Shown here: one piece after another, positions 18,401 through 25,756 of the stretch | Numbering within the stretch: position 1 is the stretch's first letter | Layout: every line of letters begins with the position of its first letter | Origin: an uncultured Acidimicrobiales bacterium | GTDB taxonomy: Bacteria > Actinomycetota > Acidimicrobiia > Acidimicrobiales > SHLQ01 | Direction: 5' to 3' | NCBI GenBank assembly: GCA_938038785.1 | Contig: CALHTB010000074.1 | Location: 1-53,343, forward strand | DNA: 53,343 nucleotides | Made by a program: the position numbers and the translations under genes | Notes under the pieces: model-generated | What the model was told of the DNA's origin: nothing | The model's database searches: none | What the model saw: only the letters and a program-made list of their open reading frames with translations

Positions 18401-19259
18401 CGATGACGATGCGTCTCCGCACGCCTCCACGCTTGCGTTCGAACACCCGATGCTGTTCAGCGGCCGATAGCCGGCCGTAGAGCGGCAGGATTTCGGTGTC
18501 GCGGAGCTTCGCTTCGCTTAGGGCATCAGCGGCCTCACGAATATCGCGCTCGCCAGCGCAGAACACCAAGATGTCGCCGTCGGCTTCGTTCTCCAGTTCG
18601 AACACCGCCTCCACAATCGCTTCGGGTTGGGTGAGGGCCTCGCCGGTGTCTTCGTCCTCGGGCGGCCGATAGCGAAGCTCGACCGGGAACGTTCGGCCCG
18701 ACACTTCGATGACAGGTGCGGTTTGGCCACTCGCGGTGGTGAAGTGCTCGGCAAACCGGGCCGTGTCGATCGTGGCCGACGTGACGATGATCTTCAGGTC
18801 GGGACGCTTCGGCAATAGCTGCTTGAGGTAGCCCAGAAGGAAGTCGATGTTGAGGCTGCGTTCGTGGGCCTCGTCGATGATGATCACCGAATACTTCGAC
18901 AGCTTGCGATCGTGCTGCATCTCGGCCAACAAGATGCCGTCGGTCATGACCTTGATGGCGGTCTTGTTCGACACCTGATCGGTGAACCGAACCTTGTAGC
19001 CGACCACTCCCCCGAGCTCGTCGCTGAGCTCCTCAGAAACACGCTCGGCGATGGACCGTGCAGCGATTCGCCGTGGCTGGGTGTGGCCAATCCAACCGGC
19101 ATCTCCCAAACCGAGCTCGAGGCACATCTTCGGGAGCTGGGTGCTCTTGCCCGACCCGGTTTCACCCGCGACAACTACGACCTGATGATCACGGATGGCC
19201 GCGATGAGCTCATCACGTCGTTCTGCGATCGGAAGATCGGGCGGGTATCGAATGTCCAC
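15429..19259 (-). CDS. hrpA: ATP-dependent RNA helicase HrpA (DEAH box)
   Basis: A 1276-residue DEAH/RHA helicase, close to the E. coli HrpA length (~1300). Walker A GETGSGKST is at 32-40 and DEAH at 129-132; SATID, the QRSGRCGRVAAG motif VI, the HA2/OB region and the long C-terminal DUF3418 follow. Between WQINPD and SIHQALLTGLLSQVG, at residues about 555-601, there is an insertion made of a tandem DNA repeat encoding two HGGSRGSRP...VSSE units. E. coli HrpA has only a short linker there. The reading frame is kept and all core motifs are intact, so the enzyme is probably functional. Confidence 0.96.
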   Translation of the reverse strand: MDIRYPPDLPIAERRDELIAAIRDHQVVVVAGETGSGKSTQLPKMCLELGLGDAGWIGHTQPRRIAARSIAERVSEELSDELGGVVGYKVRFTDQVSNKTAIKVMTDGILLAEMQHDRKLSKYSVIIIDEAHERSLNIDFLLGYLKQLLPKRPDLKIIVTSATIDTARFAEHFTTASGQTAPVIEVSGRTFPVELRYRPPEDEDTGEALTQPEAIVEAVFELENEADGDILVFCAGERDIREAADALSEAKLRDTEILPLYGRLSAAEQHRVFERKRGGVRRRIVIATNVAETSLTVPGIRYVVDPGFARVSRYSNRTKVQRLPIEEVSQASANQRSGRCGRVAAGIAVRLYSEDNFENRPEFTEPEITRTNLASVLLQMANLGLGDMERFPFVEPPELRNIRDGVALLEELDAVDPDYQGSKKWLTPIGRDLARLPVDPRFGRMVIDGADNGCLREVMIITSALSVQDPRERPSEKREEAAQFHNRFAVPGSDFLPWLKLWEYLETERRARSNSQFRKMCKREFLNFNRIREWQDIYRQLERTAKSQKWQINPDHGGSRGSRPEVSSEGVSSKAAKRSDHGGSRGSRPGVSSEEVSSEMPNADSIHQALLTGLLSQVGVKDSASNEFTGGRNARFLIGRGSALSKKPPNWVMAGELVETNRLWCHSAARIQPEWAERAGAHVAKYSYDEPEWDREKGSAMTIERVTLYGVPLVAGRKVNYRRVDPAEARSLFIHHALIEGDWETHHAFFAQNESVLDEVRRLGARQRRDLFVEYDVLFEFYDQRVGNKVTSGADFDKWWKGKKSKNPRLLDLRLDDIFEAPETDDDGESFPETWTAGGVEYEVDYEFDSTSENDGVTVNVPVTLINHVDGAAFEWNVPGLREELVTELLRSMPKTVRKPFVPIPDTVKQILPELETSEGNLVEAVRAALRGVRNDPLPADALVVDRLPDHLRPIFRVLDDDGNLIAQGRNLDALRTQLADEVREVLETSEHSLTSEGQTSWTFGDIPQKIRTDAAGQNVDAFPSLIDTGDTVALRLLPDAGAQHEAMWLGTRRLLRLNIGGIARSLNNLLDAQANLAIAASPHKTKVEWVTDAADCIFSRLLADAGGVVWNEGDWDTLLDTARTKLPDAVADLGPSAVEILVRNARLRARLAEKAAPAILPARRDMAQQLVRLVYPNHLSGVGPDRLADVARYLHAIEVRLDKLPDRVVQDSQLMTKCKTLEADFDHYAERLPPSQALTDLNWQLEELRVATFAQQVGVGEKVSEKKIRAALRAL
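17478..17597 (-). repeat. In-frame tandem repeat inserted in hrpA
   Basis: Two 45-bp near-identical blocks, 17478-17522 and 17553-17597, with a 75-bp period (25 codons), differ at three positions. Each contains TCGAC/GTCGA inverted arms (CTCGAC-n7-GTCGAG on the minus strand). A further partial copy (TTCGCTCGACACCT) sits at 17463-17476. The period being a multiple of three keeps hrpA open. Confidence 0.88.
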
Positions 19260-19296
19260 GACCGACCACCGTAGAAGTTCTACGGGCTAATCCGTT

Positions 19297-20106
19297 TCAC
19301 CCGGCGCTTGCCAGGCCGTGTTCCTGCTTGATTGTCTGAAACTGGAACCAAGCCCCGAAGTCGTGTCCGCTCTGCTCGTAGGAGAACTGCGCGTATTCGT
19401 CACGGATAATCTTCATCTCTGCGCCCGATGCCATGGCCAATAGTTGGCTTTGGCAGGCACGTTCGAGCGCAATGAACCACCACGCTGCAGCGTCGACCGA
19501 CCCGCCGGTGGTGATGATGCCGTGGTTCTGATGGAGGATCGCCTTCTTGTCCCCAAGTGATTCGGCCATCTTGTGACCCGAGTCGAGGTCGGTAACGATT
19601 GCACCGCCACCGTCGGAGTGCATAGCGATGTCGTTGTAGAACATGCAGTGATCCTGCGTGATCATCTCGAGCGGGACACCGAGCGCCGAGAAGCTCTTTG
19701 AGTACATGGCGTGGGCGTGGCACGCTGCAACTACGTCTGGACGTGCCGCGTGCAGGGCCCCGTGAATTGCGAAGGCGGCGTTGTTCAGAGGCCGGTTGCC
19801 GTGGACGATTGTGCCCTCGTGGTCGACGCAGATGAGCATGTCGATCTCGACGGCCTTGAACCCGACACCGAACGGATTCACCCAGAACCGATCGTCGTGT
19901 TCGGGGTCTCGCACCGTGATGTGGCCCGCTGCACCTTCGGCCATTCGCATGGCGCCAAGGATGTGCAGTGCGTCGACGAGACTCTGCTTGCGATACTCGC
20001 GCTCTTCAGCAACGTCATCGAACGTGGGTGGAAGCGGGAAGATCGTTTCGCTGGTGACGGTGGCGGTGTCACCAACCAGCTCGCTGGACTCGTCGAGGGT
20101 GCTCAT
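19297..20106 (-). CDS. Class II aldolase/adducin family protein
   Basis: A 269-residue zinc-dependent aldolase-fold protein. Family segments are GAAGHITVRDPE, NPFGVGFKAVE, the zinc site CHAHAMYSKSF, and a third His in LHQNHGIITTGGSVDAAAWW. Members cleave phosphosugars or act as decarboxylases; the long helical C-terminal tail resembles members annotated only as class II aldolase, so no substrate is assigned. The start overlaps the stop of the upstream small acidic protein gene (ATGA). Confidence 0.9.
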   Translation of the reverse strand: MSTLDESSELVGDTATVTSETIFPLPPTFDDVAEEREYRKQSLVDALHILGAMRMAEGAAGHITVRDPEHDDRFWVNPFGVGFKAVEIDMLICVDHEGTIVHGNRPLNNAAFAIHGALHAARPDVVAACHAHAMYSKSFSALGVPLEMITQDHCMFYNDIAMHSDGGGAIVTDLDSGHKMAESLGDKKAILHQNHGIITTGGSVDAAAWWFIALERACQSQLLAMASGAEMKIIRDEYAQFSYEQSGHDFGAWFQFQTIKQEHGLASAG

Positions 20107-20444
20107 GTCGCTAGTTTTCCAAGACTCGACATCTTGTCTTCAAGGGCCTTAATTGTCTGCTCAGCACCATCGAGATCGCCCGCCTGCAACTTGTCCATAG
20201 CGCCTTGGAGCTGACCGAGCTGATCTTCGAGTGCATCAACGGTAGGAGCGGCAACAGTCGGATCGGCTACCGAGTCAGCGGCCGGGTTGGTCAAATCGAT
20301 GACATCAGCGGCCTCGGGCACGGTCGCAGAGGTCGTGACATCGATCGTCTCGCCTTCGGTCGACGGTGCAGCTACGTCGGCTACAGGATCTGCAGCTTCT
20401 GTCTGTTGGGGTGCAGCGTCGTCGATCTGGTCAGGAGATTCCAT
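20103..20444 (-). CDS. Small acidic protein with C-terminal coiled coil, unknown function
   Basis: A 113-residue protein not recognised as a known family. Residues 1-65 are low-complexity and strongly acidic (Asp, Glu, Ala, Thr, Val). Residues 70-110 are a predicted amphipathic coiled coil with heptad-like Leu spacing (LEDQLGQLQGAMDKL). It has no membrane segment. The 4-base overlap with the aldolase gene suggests coupled expression. A scaffold or partner role would be speculation. Confidence 0.65.
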   Translation of the reverse strand: MESPDQIDDAAPQQTEAADPVADVAAPSTEGETIDVTTSATVPEAADVIDLTNPAADSVADPTVAAPTVDALEDQLGQLQGAMDKLQAGDLDGAEQTIKALEDKMSSLGKLAT

Positions 20445-20509
20445 GGCGTCAGTGTAGTGAGGTAGACCTGGTCAGGCCCTGCTCGGGCCACCGCCGTAGA
20501 GTGGCCGCC

Positions 20510-21124
20510 ATGGCTAACGAATGGACCACCGTCGCCAAAGCACGGACCGACTTTGCCGACCTGTTGGACACGCTCTCCGAGAACCAACTAGCCACACCGT
20601 CGTTGTGCGACCAGTGGACAGTACGCGACGTAGCCGGCCATCTCGTCAACCTGGTCGAGGTGTCGATCGTGGGCATGGCGATCGGCACCGTGAAAAAGGG
20701 CATGGACGTTGATGCCTACTTGGCGAGCGCCGCATTGGACTTCAGTGCCAAAGGGCAACAGGTGTTATCGCGTAGCCTGCGTGACCACGCAAGCAAGAAG
20801 CTGCCCTTCTACTCCGAGGCGTCGATGGTGGCCGACACCGCGGTACACACCCAAGACGTGCGCAGACCGCTTGGGCTCACCGACCCACTCGACCCCGAGG
20901 TTCTGGCTATGTCACTCGACCACAGCGTCGACGTGTTCGCCAAGATGGCGAAGAAGAAGGGCCGTGCAACACCCACGTTTGTTGCGACGGACATGAACTG
21001 GTCAAAGGGTGACGGGCCGTCGGTTGAAGGCACAGGCGAAGCGCTGCTGATGGCGTTGAACTATCGAGGCGTGTCGTCCGAGCTCACCGGCGACGGGAAA
21101 TCGCTACTGTCGAAGCGGGCCTAA
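20510..21124 (+). CDS. DinB-like / maleylpyruvate-isomerase-type mycothiol-dependent protein (TIGR03083-like)
   Basis: A 204-residue four-helix protein of the actinobacterial maleylpyruvate isomerase/DinB group. The metal-binding histidines are visible in RDVAGHLVNLVE and DTAVHTQDVRRPLG. Many relatives use mycothiol as cofactor. The frame extends to 20366, but ATG 20510 gives the expected N-terminus just before the LCDQWTVRDVAGH helix. It is convergent with acpS and their stops overlap by four bases. Confidence 0.82.
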   Translation: MANEWTTVAKARTDFADLLDTLSENQLATPSLCDQWTVRDVAGHLVNLVEVSIVGMAIGTVKKGMDVDAYLASAALDFSAKGQQVLSRSLRDHASKKLPFYSEASMVADTAVHTQDVRRPLGLTDPLDPEVLAMSLDHSVDVFAKMAKKKGRATPTFVATDMNWSKGDGPSVEGTGEALLMALNYRGVSSELTGDGKSLLSKRA

Positions 21125-21486
21125 AGCGCAACCGCAATCGCCTGAGCCAGCGATTCGGTGTGGGTGATCGTGATCTTCCACTCGGTGATGCCGAGCTCGG
21201 CAGCTTTGGCCGCGGCGGTGTCGTGCAGCAAGATTGACGGGGCACCACTCTCGTCTTTGACGACCTCGATATCGGCCATCGCCACTCCCCCGAGGCCGAC
21301 GCCCATTGCCTTCATCACCGCTTCCTTCGCAGCCCATCTGGCGGCGTACCGTTCGGTGGGGTCGTTCTTGGCGTCGGAGTATTCGCGCTCGGCCTCGGTG
21401 AAGGACCGTTCCTTGATGCGCGGGGTGCGTTCGAGCGTGGCCCGGAAGCGCTCCAACTCGACAAGGTCTGTCCCAATCCCGATCAC
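21121..21486 (-). CDS. acpS: Holo-[acyl-carrier-protein] synthase
   Basis: Transfers 4'-phosphopantetheine from CoA to the ACP serine. The start GIGTDLVELERF carries the magnesium-binding Asp, and RWAAKEAVMKAMG carries the second acidic residue. The end TESLAQAIAVAL is family-like. The 121-residue product from GTG 21486 gives the usual VIGIGTDLVE N-terminus; a GTG at 21507 would add seven residues. Neither has a clear SD. It is divergent from metY with a very short gap. Confidence 0.94.
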   Translation of the reverse strand: MIGIGTDLVELERFRATLERTPRIKERSFTEAEREYSDAKNDPTERYAARWAAKEAVMKAMGVGLGGVAMADIEVVKDESGAPSILLHDTAAAKAAELGITEWKITITHTESLAQAIAVAL

Positions 21487-21524
21487 ACAGGGAATGTTAC
21501 GTCTCACCGGGTAGTTTCGACCCC

Positions 21525-22826
21525 ATGGCAGATCATGAGTGGGGATTCCGAACTCGAGCGCTTCACGCGGGTTCGCGGCCCGACCCGCAGACTGGGGCGC
21601 GTGCCGTCCCGATCTATCAGTCGACGAGCTTTGTGTTCGAGGACGCCGAAGACGCAGCCGACCTGTTTGCGTTGCAGAAGTACGGCACGATCTATACCCG
21701 GATCTCTAACCCCACGATTGCGGCGTTCGAGGAGCGCGTTGCCAGCCTTGAGGGCGGCATTGGCGGCGTTGCCTGCGCCAGCGGTATGGCATCGGAGTTT
21801 CTGGCCATCACTGCGCTCGCTGGCGCTGGTGACAACATCGTCGCCAACTCGTCACTGTACGGCGGCACCGTAACCCAATTCGGCGTCACCCTTGACCGCC
21901 TTGGGATCGAGACGCGCTTCATCGACACAAACGACGTCGCTCAGGTGCGGGCGAACATCGATGACAAGACCAAGGCCGTCTACACCGAGATCATCGCTAA
22001 CCCCTCAGGTGAGGTTGCCGACCTCGAAGCCATCTCGGCGGTGACCCGCGAGTTCGGCGTGCCACTTGTCGTCGACAACACCTTTGCGACGGCGTTCCTG
22101 TGCCGCCCGCTCGAACACGGCGCCGACATCATCGTGCAGTCGGCAACCAAGTTCCTGGGCGGGCACGGCACCTCGATCGGCGGCATCGTGGTCGACTCGG
22201 GCCGCTTCGACTGGGGCAACGGCCGGTTCCCGGTGATGACCGAGCCCATCCCCAGCTACAACGGGCTGAAGTGGTGGGACAACTTCGGCGAGTACGCCTT
22301 TGCCACGAAACTCCGAAGCGAACAACTTCGAGACGTGGGGGCATCGCTGTCGCCGTTCAACGCCTTCATGCTTCTTCAGGGCATCGAAACGCTGCCCCAG
22401 CGCATGACCGAACACGTGTCGAACGCGCAGCGGGTGGCCGAGTGGCTCGACGCCGACCCGCGTGTGAGCTGGGTGAAGTACTCGGGCTTGGCCGACTCGC
22501 CGTACAACGCCAATGCAAAGAAGTACCTGCCCTTGGGCCCAGGTGCAGTGTTCACGTTTGGCGTGGCTGGCGGTCGCGCTGCGGGCGCTAAGTTCATCGA
22601 TTCGCTCCAACTGATTAGCCATCTGGCCAACGTCGGCGACGCAAAGACGCTCATCTTGCATCCGGCATCGACGACACACCAACAGCTCAGCGACGAACAA
22701 CTCGCCGCTGGCGGAGTGAGCGACGAGATGGTCCGCATCTCGGTGGGGCTCGAAGACCTCGACGACATCATCTACGACCTCGACACGGCGCTCGCTGCGG
22801 CCAGCGCTAGTGGAGCATCATCATGA
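21525..22826 (+). CDS. metY: O-acetylhomoserine sulfhydrylase family (MetY)
   Basis: A 433-residue PLP enzyme of the Cys/Met metabolism family, the length typical of MetY rather than MetB (~385). It converts O-acetylhomoserine and sulfide (or methanethiol) to homocysteine or methionine. Family segments are RALHAGSRPDPQTGARAVPI, YTRISNPTIAAFEERVASLEGG, VVDNTFATAFLCRPLEHGAD, and the PLP lysine in SATKFLGGHG. The insertion with FPVMTEPIPSYNGLKW is MetY-specific. The next gene overlaps its stop by four bases. Confidence 0.94.
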   Translation: MADHEWGFRTRALHAGSRPDPQTGARAVPIYQSTSFVFEDAEDAADLFALQKYGTIYTRISNPTIAAFEERVASLEGGIGGVACASGMASEFLAITALAGAGDNIVANSSLYGGTVTQFGVTLDRLGIETRFIDTNDVAQVRANIDDKTKAVYTEIIANPSGEVADLEAISAVTREFGVPLVVDNTFATAFLCRPLEHGADIIVQSATKFLGGHGTSIGGIVVDSGRFDWGNGRFPVMTEPIPSYNGLKWWDNFGEYAFATKLRSEQLRDVGASLSPFNAFMLLQGIETLPQRMTEHVSNAQRVAEWLDADPRVSWVKYSGLADSPYNANAKKYLPLGPGAVFTFGVAGGRAAGAKFIDSLQLISHLANVGDAKTLILHPASTTHQQLSDEQLAAGGVSDEMVRISVGLEDLDDIIYDLDTALAAASASGASS

Positions 22827-23323
22827 CCAACACCAAGTACCCCGCCGTCGATGGGTGGACCCCGCCCACAGCTCTCGAACGCAAGGCCATTCTCGACAAG
22901 GCCGAGTCGATTGCGATCGTCGGGGCGAGCAACAACCCTGGGCGTGCGTCGAACTTCGTAGCCACCTACCTACTGTCGAGCTCAACGAACTTCCGTGTGT
23001 ATCTGGTCAACCCCCGTGAGACCGAGATCCTTGGCCAGCCCGTGTACGCGTCGCTAGCCGACCTTCCCGAGGTGCCCGACATCGTCGACGTGTTCCGCAA
23101 GAGCGCCGACCTTCCCGAGGTTGTTGCCGAAGCAATCGCCATCGGGGCCAAGGTGTTCTGGGTGCAGCTGGGCCTATGGAACGAAGAGGCTGCGTCCACT
23201 GCGGTGGCCGCTGGGCTCGAAGTGGTCATGGACCGCTGCACCAAGATCGAGCACGCAAGGTTTGCCGGCGGCCTTCACCTCGCCGGGTTCGACACCGGCG
23301 TCATCAGTTCACGACGACGCTGA
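22823..23323 (+). CDS. CoA-binding protein (YccU-like)
   Basis: A single-domain Rossmann-fold CoA-binding protein of 166 residues (Pfam CoA_binding_2). The nucleotide loop is AIVGASNNPGRASN, followed by YLVNPRETEILGQPVYASLADLPEVPDIVDVFR and FWVQLGLWNEEAA with VMDRCTKIEHARF. Its start overlaps metY, and fusions/neighbours of this kind are common with sulfhydrylases. The biochemical role of the family is unknown. Confidence 0.9.
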   Translation: MTNTKYPAVDGWTPPTALERKAILDKAESIAIVGASNNPGRASNFVATYLLSSSTNFRVYLVNPRETEILGQPVYASLADLPEVPDIVDVFRKSADLPEVVAEAIAIGAKVFWVQLGLWNEEAASTAVAAGLEVVMDRCTKIEHARFAGGLHLAGFDTGVISSRRR

Positions 23324-23329
23324 CTATGG

Positions 23330-23349
23330 GCGGCTGACGAAGGAGCCGC
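23330..23349. terminator. Possible bidirectional hairpin between convergent genes
   Basis: GCGGCT and AGCCGC form a 6-bp stem around an 8-base loop. It fills the 25-base gap between the CoA-binding gene and the convergent PH-domain gene. There is no U-run on either side. Confidence 0.35.
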
Positions 23350-24956
23350 TACATGAACGCTCTGGTGTCGGTCTCGGCGACGTACAGAATTCGATCTCGA
23401 ACGGCTTGTGCTTCAGCGATTGGGATCATCCCGATGGCGATCTGTCCTCCGCTTAGCGTCCCACCCGCGAACTCGATGGTGACGGTGGCGAGGTCGCGCT
23501 TACGTTCGAAGAGCGACTGGCGGACCTGCACGCTGTTCACCTTGCGAAGCAGCGATTCGTTGCGGCGCCATCCAATGAACTCGGCCCGATCGGCAATGGC
23601 ATCCTCGCCGATGCCCCAGCGATAGAGCCGGGTGCTTCGACGCGACTGTAGCCACACCAGCGGGATGAGCAGGAGAAACAGCAGCGACCACCAACTGAGC
23701 ACGAAGTACACGCCGATCGCCAAGGCTGTGGCCACAACCGACATGTTCCGGGTGGCTTTGAAGACCGCCAGTGGCGAGATACGGCGATCCAGCGAGGACA
23801 CACCTTCGGCTCCGTCGAGGCCCAGTTGACGTAGGTCTTCGGCCTCGGCAGCCGTGCAACCGGGCACAAACATGTCGGCATCGCCAATGTTGTGAAGCGT
23901 GAGTTCCTGAAGGCCGACCCACCGCTCGAACAGGCCTTGGGCGGTTTCGATGCGCTGGACGCGGGGCAAGCTGGAGGCGACGCTCGTCGTTGACAACAAG
24001 CCGGCGTCACGCCGCAACCCCGACGCAGTTCGGGTGACGCGCAAGTTCCAATCGCGCAAGACCGTCTGGACGATGTTCAGCAGCAGACTGGCGAGTAGCA
24101 CGGCCACCAGTGCGAGCGGGATAAACCAGATCAGCCAGGCTCCGACATCGAAGTCGATTCCGTCGAAGTTGATGTCGAACGGGAGCCGCTCGAAGATCTC
24201 GTCACCAAAGGCGAACAGCGGAGCCAGCACGGCGAAGCCGCTGAACGGAGCATGCGTAAACGCAATCTTGGCCAGTCGCTTTGGCGAGTGCTGCACGACG
24301 ATGCGTTCCTCGACCGGTGCTACCGGTGTCGATGCCACCGGCGGGGCCATGCCGTCTTGAGCTGGCACAACGGGAGCTGTCAAGCTTTGCGAGTTTGCTT
24401 TGTGATCAGCAGCTGCTGCCTGCAGAGCAACGGCAACGTCGCGGTCAACGGCGTCGATGGTGAATTCAGCCGCCGACGAGCCAGCGGTATCGAGCGAAAC
24501 CTGCACCAATCCAACCATTCGGTGAAGGAACTTCTGCTCGATCGAGACACTCTGCACTCGGTCGAGGGGCACGCTCAACGCTTGCTGGGAAAGCACCCCC
24601 TTCTTCACCCGAAGCTCGCCCGCCTCGACCTGGAACGTGTAGCGCCACCAGCTCAGCGCCGAGATGCCAAGGAAGATCGCAGCAACGACTAGGACACCGA
24701 GGGCCAACACCAGCACACTTGGCGACTGCGACAGCAAGAAGCCAGCACCGATGACGATCTGCACTATGCCGATAGAACGGACCGTACGAAGCAACAAGAA
24801 CAGAATCGCGAGCAGGCTTTGCCGTTGCGGTTCGGCAAGAGAGACGTTCGAAGAAGGGGTGCCTGGGGAGCCTGACGGTGGATCAGGCATTGCTGCGGTT
24901 GGCACTGACGGTGCTGGCGGGGGGATCTCCGATGGAGGAGGCGGCAGGTCGGTCAC
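23349..24956 (-). CDS. Multi-PH-domain membrane protein (YdbT-like)
   Basis: A 535-residue membrane protein with repeated bacterial PH (bPH2) domains. The N-terminal 45 residues are Pro-rich. Hydrophobic helix pairs at about 48-65/75-102, near 230-300 and near 410-445 alternate with PH segments such as WRYTFQVEAGELRVKKGVLSQ and LSTTSVASSLPRVQRIE. It pairs with the shorter PH protein (4-base overlap) exactly as ydbT follows ydbS in Bacillus, where the pair affects sensitivity to certain bacteriocins. The function here is unknown. Confidence 0.85.
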   Translation of the reverse strand: MTDLPPPPSEIPPPAPSVPTAAMPDPPSGSPGTPSSNVSLAEPQRQSLLAILFLLLRTVRSIGIVQIVIGAGFLLSQSPSVLVLALGVLVVAAIFLGISALSWWRYTFQVEAGELRVKKGVLSQQALSVPLDRVQSVSIEQKFLHRMVGLVQVSLDTAGSSAAEFTIDAVDRDVAVALQAAAADHKANSQSLTAPVVPAQDGMAPPVASTPVAPVEERIVVQHSPKRLAKIAFTHAPFSGFAVLAPLFAFGDEIFERLPFDINFDGIDFDVGAWLIWFIPLALVAVLLASLLLNIVQTVLRDWNLRVTRTASGLRRDAGLLSTTSVASSLPRVQRIETAQGLFERWVGLQELTLHNIGDADMFVPGCTAAEAEDLRQLGLDGAEGVSSLDRRISPLAVFKATRNMSVVATALAIGVYFVLSWWSLLFLLLIPLVWLQSRRSTRLYRWGIGEDAIADRAEFIGWRRNESLLRKVNSVQVRQSLFERKRDLATVTIEFAGGTLSGGQIAIGMIPIAEAQAVRDRILYVAETDTRAFM

Positions 24957-25474
24957 TGTTCTTCGGTGAGCTCTCCCGCACGTTCGATGACGAGGGCCCG
25001 CAGCCGCGATGCATCATCGGTGCCCAACCCGTCGATCGATAGATCAGGCCCGGCAGAGTTGACGTTGAGTGTTGCCAAACCGAACTTGCGCTGTATCGGG
25101 CCTTCGACCATTTCGGCATGTTGCACGCGAACAAATGGAACGGTCTGCACCGTCTTTATAAGCACACCTTGCCGATACGAAAGGTCGTGCTCACGAACCT
25201 GGTAGGCGATGTTCTTCACTTCGAGCCGCTTGAGGACAACGGCAAGTGCGGTCAACGCCAAGAGGACGCCGGCGACAAGCAACGGAATCCACTTGAACTC
25301 GGGCACGAGCACCGCAACCACGATGCCTGCCACCAGCACGATGGCAGCCCAGATCGCACTGCCGATCATCGACACCTTCAAGAAGTTTGGATGTACCGGA
25401 ACGAAGTCCTCATCACGAAGCTGAGGAATCGCCGACACATCCAAAGGTGCATTAGTAAACCCCGCGTCAGTCAC
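24953..25474 (-). CDS. PH-domain membrane protein (YdbS-like)
   Basis: A 173-residue protein with two adjacent transmembrane helices (about 33-57 and 59-78), followed by one bPH2 domain containing LEVKNIAYQVREHDLSYRQGVL and VPFVRVQHAEMVEGPIQRKFG. The frame is open to 25579, but the extra N-terminus is Arg-rich and unlike the family; the GTG at 25474 gives a clean N-terminus. Its stop overlaps the larger PH protein start. Confidence 0.82.
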   Translation of the reverse strand: MTDAGFTNAPLDVSAIPQLRDEDFVPVHPNFLKVSMIGSAIWAAIVLVAGIVVAVLVPEFKWIPLLVAGVLLALTALAVVLKRLEVKNIAYQVREHDLSYRQGVLIKTVQTVPFVRVQHAEMVEGPIQRKFGLATLNVNSAGPDLSIDGLGTDDASRLRALVIERAGELTEEQ

Positions 25475-25588
25475 ACCCCGACTATAGGCACTGGGACAGT
25501 TAGAGACATCGCCCTCACGACGAAGTCGCTGCCTCCGCCTCAGCGCCCAGCATGCGTGGAACGTTCCCAGCTCACGCAAACAGAAACA

Positions 25589-25752
25589 GCGACAGCAGGG
25601 CGAGTTCCAGTCAACGCGGGAACATGTATACGCATTGAGGACTGCTTCGCCGCGGGAGTGAGGGGGGACGATCGGCTCGGGGCCTCTGGCTGTCCGCAGA
25701 GCACACCGAGCGAAGCGAATTGGCGATTGCCGGGAGCGAGGAAACGAGCGGG
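25589..25752 (-). repeat. Dispersed repeat R1, copy 2 (inverted relative to 11625-11787)
   Basis: The reverse complement of this stretch matches 11625-11787 along almost its whole length, with scattered substitutions mainly in the centre. It fills the gap between the stop of the GlmS-like gene (minus strand) and the PH-domain gene, so it would be the first sequence transcribed after the GlmS-like stop. Confidence 0.8.
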
Positions 25753-25756
25753 AAAC